A DNA stretch of 64,000 bases, from assembly GCF_963576675.1 (NCBI RefSeq), contig NC_088915.1, positions 42,623,501 to 42,687,500 on the forward strand. The letters run 5' to 3'. The notes below the pieces were generated by a model. The model ran no database searches. It saw only the letters and a list, made by a program, of their open reading frames with translations, and had not been told where the DNA came from. Both the position numbers and the translations under genes were made by a program. The DNA is from Euphorbia lathyris. Lineage: Eukaryota > Streptophyta > Magnoliopsida > Malpighiales > Euphorbiaceae. How positions within the stretch are numbered: position 1 is the stretch's first letter; each line of letters begins with the position of its first letter. This document shows positions 58,274 through 64,000 of the stretch, in pieces.

Positions 58274-59084
58274 TAAGTAATCCTAAGACTCAAATGAATG
58301 TTAATTAGTGATTCTGGATTATGGAATGTGATGCTTTGATCCTGTTGTAACACGATCCATAACAGAGATGACTCTGGGGTGTGAACGGCAGACGTTGGGT
58401 ATCACAGGAAGTAATTGCAGGATAGTTATACATTAGATTGAGCATTTGTCACTCCTGATAAATGGGAGATACGTCCAAGGATCGCTTGTGGAAGACTTGA
58501 CTCTAAATCCTTGCAAGGTGATAACTTAAGACTTGAAATGCAGATTTCACTTAACCTATCTAATTGGAGTTAACTCGGACTGTACAAGTAAAACGAACGT
58601 CTCGCTATATGTGACTTGACATTATCCATAGTTATAAGATTATGTTCAAGGATGTACTTGATAAAGGATCGAATTATACTGTAACTAATACGGAAAGGTC
58701 AACGACAGAATCAATCTGTCTTCTTATAGCTCTAGGGAAATGTTTCGGATATGCCAATCACATTTCGCGTACTCATTCCGTTATTCCAAGATTAAATATA
58801 ATTCTGAGAAAATTAATTTAATAGTTGCATACGGCTAGAAGCAATAAGAACCTAATGGGTCACACATAAGACTTGGAGCCCAAAAGAGAAACAGATGTTA
58901 ATTAATTGATGGAAGCCCAACTGAGTCCACTAAGGCCCAGTACATAAGGGGGGCGATTTTATGTATATAAAATACATAAATAATTAATTTGATTTTTAAC
59001 AATTCTGATTAGATTATGATTGTGAATTAAATTAATTAAAGGATAAATAAGTTAGGAGGTTTAATGAGATTAAATTGCTTCTAT

Positions 59085-59203
59085 CTCGGGTTGATTGGTT
59101 TCGTTGTTGACGTTGCCATCTTTTCTCTCTGGATCCTACAAAGAGTACGTTCAATTTCAAGATCAATAGGAACAAGAGTACCACTCCGAGATCGGGTGAG
59201 CAT
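59085..59203 (-). pseudogene. gag: Athila-E gag N-terminal fragment
   Basis: ATG at 59203 starts MLTRSRSGTLVPIDLEIERT, the usual type of Athila gag beginning. After 40 codons it ends at the truncated LTR junction. The remainder of gag up to its C-terminal region at 37616 is deleted. Confidence 0.8.
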
Positions 59204-59368
59204 AAACTATAGAAAATAAATAAATAAGAAGATATGAACAAAAAGAATGTTGTTAGTGAAAGTATATATAAACAATTTATACAAAAAGAATGCTTAGACT
59301 AACAATAAAACGTTTTGGTCTAATATTGCAAAAAAAAGATAAATCCCCGACAACGGCGCCAAAAACTT
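59204..59368 (-). other. Athila-E leader and tRNA-Asp primer binding site
   Basis: Minus strand TGGCGCCGTTGTCGGGGA (complement of 59345-59362) matches the tRNA-Asp primer site with one change and lies six bases from the LTR. The rest is a short AT-rich leader. Confidence 0.88.
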
Positions 59369-61097
59369 GATGAGCGCCTCTAGTAGAGCGGTAAACTATT
59401 GTGTGTGTGTTACGGTTAAGATCTTTCTACGTGTTTTAATTCTACTAGGCGCTACGTAGGGGCAAGTGTACCCCCATTGTATCAAGTAATAAATCCAGTT
59501 AAGACCAGGTATCGAATCCACGGGATTTATAACTACAAGTATTAAACTACTCGGTTCTACACGTTATCTAAGCGGTGAATACTTTAGACTTGAGTTGGGT
59601 GACAACTATAAACTACTACTCCTAAACTATGGTGAAACAGACTTGTGTAGTTCAAACTCTAATGAAGTGTTACGGGTGATGATAAGTTATAGCATATGGC
59701 AAACAATTCGAAACATGTACGATTAATAATTTACTCTTGCAAAGACGACCATCTATAACCGAACAACTCCGTGAGGTTCTTAGGTCATGATTTCCCCTTA
59801 AGGTGACTCTAATTCTTAGGATCAGAAACTAGGGCCCGTAAGTTCCGAGACTCATCAATTCTTAGGGTTTTTGGATTGTCAACTCTGGTAAGGCAACACC
59901 TATGTGAATCCTAATAGATTCCAGAGCTCGTAAGCGACCTACACAATAATACATTATAAGTATCAAAGCAAGTAATAAATAATAACATGTATAGTGAAAC
60001 TGAAATTGTAAATCATATATTATAACTGTGGAACGCGTAAAGACGGAATACAACCAAGCCTGGTACATAGAAAGAGTACAAGCTAATTAACAAGTAAAAA
60101 GGGAAGAAGAATCGTCCCTTAGAACTAGGTCACCGGACTCAAAGTCGTCTCTTAGGACTTGGAGGTGGAACTCTCAAGCTTGGTGGATGCGGATGGAACG
60201 GAACTTCGACAGCGTGATGGAAGGAATACACAAGCGCTCAAGGTGATAGAGTTTTATTACACAAAATTCTGAATGCCTAAATGAGTGCTAAACAATCCTA
60301 TTTATACACATCAAGCTCAGGGGTAAAATCGTAATTACACAAGTCTTTGGGACAATTCACACTAAATTTGTTGATTTCTCATGCCACACTCCGCGTGTTT
60401 CATGCCACACTCCATGTAAAATGCATTTTCCCACTTTGTTGCATATTTCACATTTGCTTAGACTGGACCCAAAGGTGTTGACCTAGCCATGCTCCGCGTA
60501 GACCAGGGCAAGCTCCGTGTGGTTGAGGTCCTGGAACTTATCTTTGATTCATCACTCTTTCACGCTCCGCGTACTTCAGGGCAAGCTCCGTGTGGTTGAG
60601 GTACTGGAACTTAGCACTGATTCATCACCCTTTCACGCTCCGCGTGTTTCCTATTCTGAAGTTTGTCAACTGATTCACATAATTTCACGCTCCGTGTAGA
60701 CTGAAATACGCTCCATGTGGACTGCATTGACCTAAGGCACAAGATAAGGTTGACTGCCGTAATTTAGTAGGCACTGTGTAGTGACGTGGCATGCTCCGCG
60801 TAGTGCATTCCATGCTCCACGTAATGCAAGGCTGAAATTTGGTTATTTCTTCATTTGATCCTCATTTCTTGTGTGTTTATCCCGAACCTGCAAAATACGA
60901 CTACGAACACCGAGATTATTTGCTACTTTTATTTTTCTAAAATTGATACAAAAGTAACAAAAATTATTAAAAGCACGATTTTTATTATCACTTCGCTATT
61001 TATTCAAAACACACTCATTTTTTTAATTAAACTTAATTATTAGCTCAAAATAAACCGTAAATCATGCTAAAAAGATAGGGACAAAACGTCCCTATCA
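59369..61097 (-). repeat. Athila-E 5' LTR
   Basis: 1,729 bp, TGATAGGGAC...GCTCATCA. 60380-60835 carries about ten CACGCTCCGCGTG-like units, often in pairs 24-27 bases apart. No insertion inside. Confidence 0.9.
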
Positions 61098-62018
61098 ACG
61101 ATCCTAAAACATGCAGTGCATGTTAGGTGATGCCTAAGACCTTTATGCATGAGATGCATGTCATGATGATGCTAAATGATGATTCATATGAGACTCGATT
61201 AAGTGAGAACAAGCCAGCTTGAATGAACAAGACAAGACGACCAACTTACACAAATTAACACTTGTGAGAACTCAACAGAAAGAAACTACAAAATTTTCAT
61301 TAAAATGAAGTAATACGAAAACAACTATACGTATTTACACATAATGGACATAAAAGGGAAATAAACATAAACATAAAAGCAAAAGGGAAAGGCATCCTTC
61401 AAGCAGCGGGTGCAGCGTTGGCTTCTAGATTGGCATTGTCATTGGCTATCTGATTGGTGCTGCTATCATCCTCATCCTCATCCTCCAAACTCTCGAGCTG
61501 ATTCCCTATTCGTTGTACTTGCCCGAAGGAAGTGAGTGTGTTAATCCGCAACATCTCATGGAATAATGGGAGAGCTCCACGTAAGAACATAGTAATGAGG
61601 ACAGTCATGGAAAGCTGATCAATGAGACGCATCATCTTGCTAGTCCACCTCTCAAAGTAATCTTGAAAAGATTCGTCTTCATCCTGTTTACCATCCATTA
61701 ATTCAGTTAGGTTATAGGTGGAGGAATATTGTGCTCAAAACCTCTGGCGAATGCAACAATAAGGATGCCAATACTCCGGCGCACATCTTCGGGATGATTA
61801 TGATACCATGTCACCATAAAGAGTTTGGGGGAACATGGCAGATAACTGAGCCATTGTAGCCCCAACAACATTCATCCTTCGTACATAAGTATTCAGGTGG
61901 GTGTGAGGATTACCAGTTCCACAGTACATAAACATAAGAGGTATTTGAAAATCATCCAATATCAATTCCTTTACCTCATCAACCAAAGGGCTTCAACATC
62001 TTAGCTTGAAGAAGACAT
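61098..62018 (-). pseudogene. Gag-like ORF of the outer Tat/Ogre-type element
   Basis: Minus strand. A possible ATG at 62018 is followed by a stop after five codons. The recognisable protein starts at 61986 (ILDDFQIPLMFMYCGTGNPHTHLNTYVRRM, read in two parts) and, after a frame change between 61798 and 61698, continues with DESFQDYFERWTSKMMRLIDQ, FLRGALPLFHEMLR and an acidic end LESLEDEDEDD, stopping at 61399. This is the capsid-type fold of Ty3/gypsy gag with no zinc knuckle. 61098-61398 is non-coding and contains the palindrome AACATGCAGTGCATGTT (61109-61125). A second gag-like region of the same orientation lies across Athila-E at 1740-2640. Confidence 0.7.
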
Positions 62019-63391
62019 GGTATAAGATGAAAGGATTTATTTACGATCATGAAACAATGCAACAAACGTTAAGTGGAAAGACAGACGTCACTGCAAGACA
62101 CATTGACAAGACAACATGATTTGAGACACGACTTCAGAGATAGTGATGGCATACGGGGCATGAATCAAGGTTCCGAAATACCAATGAGACATGATAGAAT
62201 AATAACACATTCTTTGGAATACATTGTATTATGAGACATGACGATATACTTAGTACATCGAGACAAGATAAAAGATTAAACGTATTAGATGACATACGTG
62301 GTATGTGTCAAGGTTAATTTAGACTTGGTACATGAAATATGTAAAGATGCATTTCAAGGAAATATGATGTACATGGTACATCAAACCCGGCTCAAGATGT
62401 AAGATGATAATCAAAGACAATGTACGTGGTACTTATCAAGTGATACTCTTGAACCAGAAGATGGACATCATAACGACGTATTTCTTAGAATACATTAACG
62501 TTATGAAGGACGATGTACACTCCATATGTGTTATGGGACACGACCGAAACTATGTTTATACAAAGTTTGGCATAAAGGTTATATCACTGGTCTTTATATA
62601 GATGACATATGACCCACAAGTGTTTTTAGGTAAAGACGTTTCAAAATATGTCATGGCATAATTGGTATGCCTCCTGACAAAGAATGACTTCAAACAAACC
62701 CAACTTAGTTCTCAATTACATAGAAAATGTAACCTAAGACTATAAAGCACCTAGAATGCTTGCCAAAAACTGTTAGCATATGCACTCTAAATGGACAAAA
62801 ATGACTTTGACACACTTTACAAGAAATGTACAAATAAATTACAACTGAAATTATACAATAATTTACAATGGCAAATTGGAACAAAACCCACAAATGGGTT
62901 AGGAGTTTAACAATTGCGCGTATATACGACACTCGCTTCCATCCTTATTCCTCCAAACTGAAATGGTCAATTCAAATTTCCTGGGAATTGGCTTAATTTA
63001 TTTGTCAGCTGGGACAAATAAACTCATCTCTCAAAGTAACCAAATGCACGTTTTGGTAACCTAAAAGGAAATTACTAGGGCTGCTTATATGAGCTTGAGA
63101 CCGACCTGGATGGGGGTACTTTCAAAGGCTCCTTTTGCACGATATACTTGCTTATGCCTCTCCTCGCTTAGGAGTTCTAGTGATTTATAAGGGTACATCT
63201 ATGAGTGTTTTGCAAACATGTACACCCAAGGTTACCATGAACATATGGAATGTACACATCGACAAAACAGGGCTAAAAGGGTAGATGTGCAAACTGTGCA
63301 AGTGTCATAAAATGATGCTACATACATATTTTAACAAAGAGATAATTTTAAGTTCATTAATACCCTTATGTTGTTTAAGTCATTTACTTTA
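62019..63391 (-). other. Leader of the outer Tat/Ogre-type element
   Basis: No convincing ORF. Short degenerate words such as GTACATGGTACAT and GTACGTGGTAC recur between 62290 and 62440. Otherwise nothing recognised. Confidence 0.5.
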
Positions 63392-63408
63392 TCCCAGCAG
63401 AGTCGCCA
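63392..63408 (-). other. Primer binding site, tRNA-Arg type
   Basis: Minus strand TGGCGACTCTGCTGGGA matches the complement of a plant tRNA-Arg 3' end including CCA (from memory), the primer described for Ogre/Tat elements. Confidence 0.75.
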
Positions 63409-63411
63409 CCG

Positions 63412-64000
63412 TGAGCGACTATGGCACCCGATTACCCTTTTCGGGATTCAGCAAAAGGGGTTCCGTTTTTACATAACACCGCCACTTCACGTTTTTAAGG
63501 ACGACGATTAGCGTGTCCCTTCCGGTGTATGCATTCTCATTTATTTATTAGCCCACTTATCATGTTTTAGGGCTAATTTGATATTTTAAAGTCGCCACCT
63601 GTTAGGCATGAATTTGACTACAATATAACATATTATTTATGATGAATTAAGGGTGTTTTTAGGGTTAAATTACGTAAAAGAAGGTATTATAAGTGTTTTT
63701 ATGCAGATTGGGAAAGATAAAGTCAAACACACTGTAAGCAGCCTGTTTTGGCACAAACCATAAGGAGATGAGCAACCTATGATCCAACGGTCTAACGCTG
63801 CATTTCTGATGACGGATGGCGACTTGATAGACGGCATGAGCGGCAGGCAGGAAAGGCAGGAAAAGAGCAGCTAAAAGAAGCATGATGACAAGAGAGTTCG
63901 ACCCTTGAGTGTTCAAGGGTCAAAAGAATCTTAACCACTTCTAGTAATCTAGGATCTATGAACAATTTATTTGGTTTTTGTAATATTTTATCACATACTT
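63412..64000 (-). repeat. 5' LTR of the outer element, partial
   Basis: Begins three bases beyond the PBS; on the minus strand the LTR would end ...GTCGCTCA. It continues past the window, so the other end cannot be seen. The 83-codon minus-strand ORF at 63665-63916 with a hydrophobic start is probably chance. Confidence 0.6.

Larger units (their letters stand above)
37617..59084 (+). mobile_element. Truncated plus-oriented Copia-A-family LTR, split by Copia-A
   Basis: Its two pieces are 37617-38016 (TGTTGGGGTTTAGT...) and 58274-59084. Joined across Copia-A and one TSD copy they read as one continuous LTR in inverse orientation to the other copies. The distal part (about 750 bp, corresponding to 38017-38773) is missing, and the right end abuts the Athila-E gag start directly. 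One deletion probably removed the LTR end and the middle of gag. Confidence 0.85.
2675..61097 (-). mobile_element. Athila-E: Athila-lineage Ty3/gypsy element split by many nested insertions
   Basis: The 5' LTR (59369-61097) and 3' LTR (2675-6532) are homologous and read TGATAGGG...CATCA on the minus strand. A tRNA-Asp PBS abuts the 5' LTR. The flanks ATGAT (2670-2674) and ACGAT (61098-61102) are a one-mismatch 5-bp TSD. The internal order on the minus strand is gag start (59203), gag C-terminus and protease (37616-36121), RT-RNase H (34290-32622), integrase (32612-31354) and env-like ORF (30332-29593, then 10723-10026). This is the Athila order. Protein blocks such as LGRPFLATGRTLIDV, ALCDLGAS and [16 protein letters not shown] are Athila hallmarks. 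The original element would have been roughly 13 kb; the rest is insertions. It has a gag deletion, several stops and a changed RT catalytic site. Confidence 0.85.
1..64000 (-). mobile_element. Tat/Ogre-type Ty3/gypsy retrotransposon hosting the whole nest (both window ends are inside it)
   Basis: Only 1-2674 and 61098-64000 belong to this element; the middle is later insertions. On the minus strand the order is partial 5' LTR (63412 onward), a tRNA-Arg type PBS (63392-63408), a leader, a gag-like ORF (61399-62018), and, across the Athila-E insertion, a gag-protease region (2640 to 1) that leaves the window. The protease block LLGCPW..HKLGG...FHQKIKF and a glycine-rich VPGLGLGKEQ segment next to it resemble Tat-lineage proteins as I know them. 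Many stops and frameshifts show it is old. That the two ends form one element is inferred from shared strand, gene order and the near-match ATGAT/ACGAT at the Athila-E junctions. Two adjacent old elements would be the alternative. Confidence 0.5.

Noticed and set aside
20382..63408. tRNA genes suggested by tRNA-like sequence at several places
   Set aside because: Each match is only 12-18 bases, complementary to a tRNA 3' end and next to an LTR. They are primer binding sites.
63665..63916. 83-codon ORF with a hydrophobic, signal-peptide-like start
   Set aside because: It lies in the LTR of the outer element, has no recognisable family, and is short enough to be chance.

Overview
The window is a block of nested LTR retrotransposons from a flowering-plant nuclear genome, most likely a eudicot. 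The evidence is plant-type primer binding sites (tRNA-Asp, tRNA-iMet and tRNA-Arg), plant Ty3/gypsy (Tat-like and Athila) and Ty1/copia (Sirevirus-like) proteins, a TRIM, and AT-rich long LTRs. I see no host gene, rRNA, tRNA gene or CRISPR array. The species cannot be named from the sequence.

Layout, outermost first. (0) A decayed Tat/Ogre-type Ty3/gypsy element on the minus strand spans the whole window: part of its 5' LTR, tRNA-Arg PBS, leader and a gag-like ORF lie at 61098-64000, and a gag-protease region lies at 1-2674. (1) An Athila-type element, here Athila-E (2675-61097, minus), is inserted in it, with imperfect 5-bp TSDs. Its 5' LTR is at 59369-61097 and its 3' LTR at 2675-6532. Its gag, protease, RT, integrase and env-like ORF are spread between further insertions. 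(2) Insertions into Athila-E are: solo LTRs of a Copia family (3695-5779 in its LTR, 34304-36120 in pol); a solo Athila-like LTR (6779-8430); the Sirevirus-like Copia-C (10724-29587, plus, TSD GGTTG) in the env-like ORF; and a truncated plus-oriented Copia-A-family LTR (37617-59084) in gag. (3) Copia-C carries Athila-D (18822-26422), a derivative with only an env-like ORF and an LTR-internal-LTR-partial internal layout. The truncated LTR carries Copia-A (38017-58273, TSD TAAGT). (4) Copia-A carries Copia-B (40673-51206, TSD CTTAA), the best-preserved element, and a 630-bp TRIM (57308-57937, TSD ATCAG) with apparently identical LTRs.

Copia-B and Copia-C are relatives. Each has gag, then protease-integrase-RT-RNase H, then a third ORF before the 3' LTR, three purine tracts with conserved spacing, and a TATA-like box in front of the third ORF. 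All coding regions carry stops or frameshifts, so none of the elements looks autonomous as it stands.

The most unusual signal is non-coding. The Athila-type sequences carry family-specific arrays of short palindromes or hairpins in LTRs, and in Athila-D and Athila-E also on both sides of the env-like ORF. In Athila-E eight units share the same geometry (12-nt arm, 14-nt loop, 12-nt arm) with covarying outer bases. Copia-A has five back-to-back hairpins in 151 bp of its leader. All comparisons were made by eye; percentages, ages and database matches were not computed.
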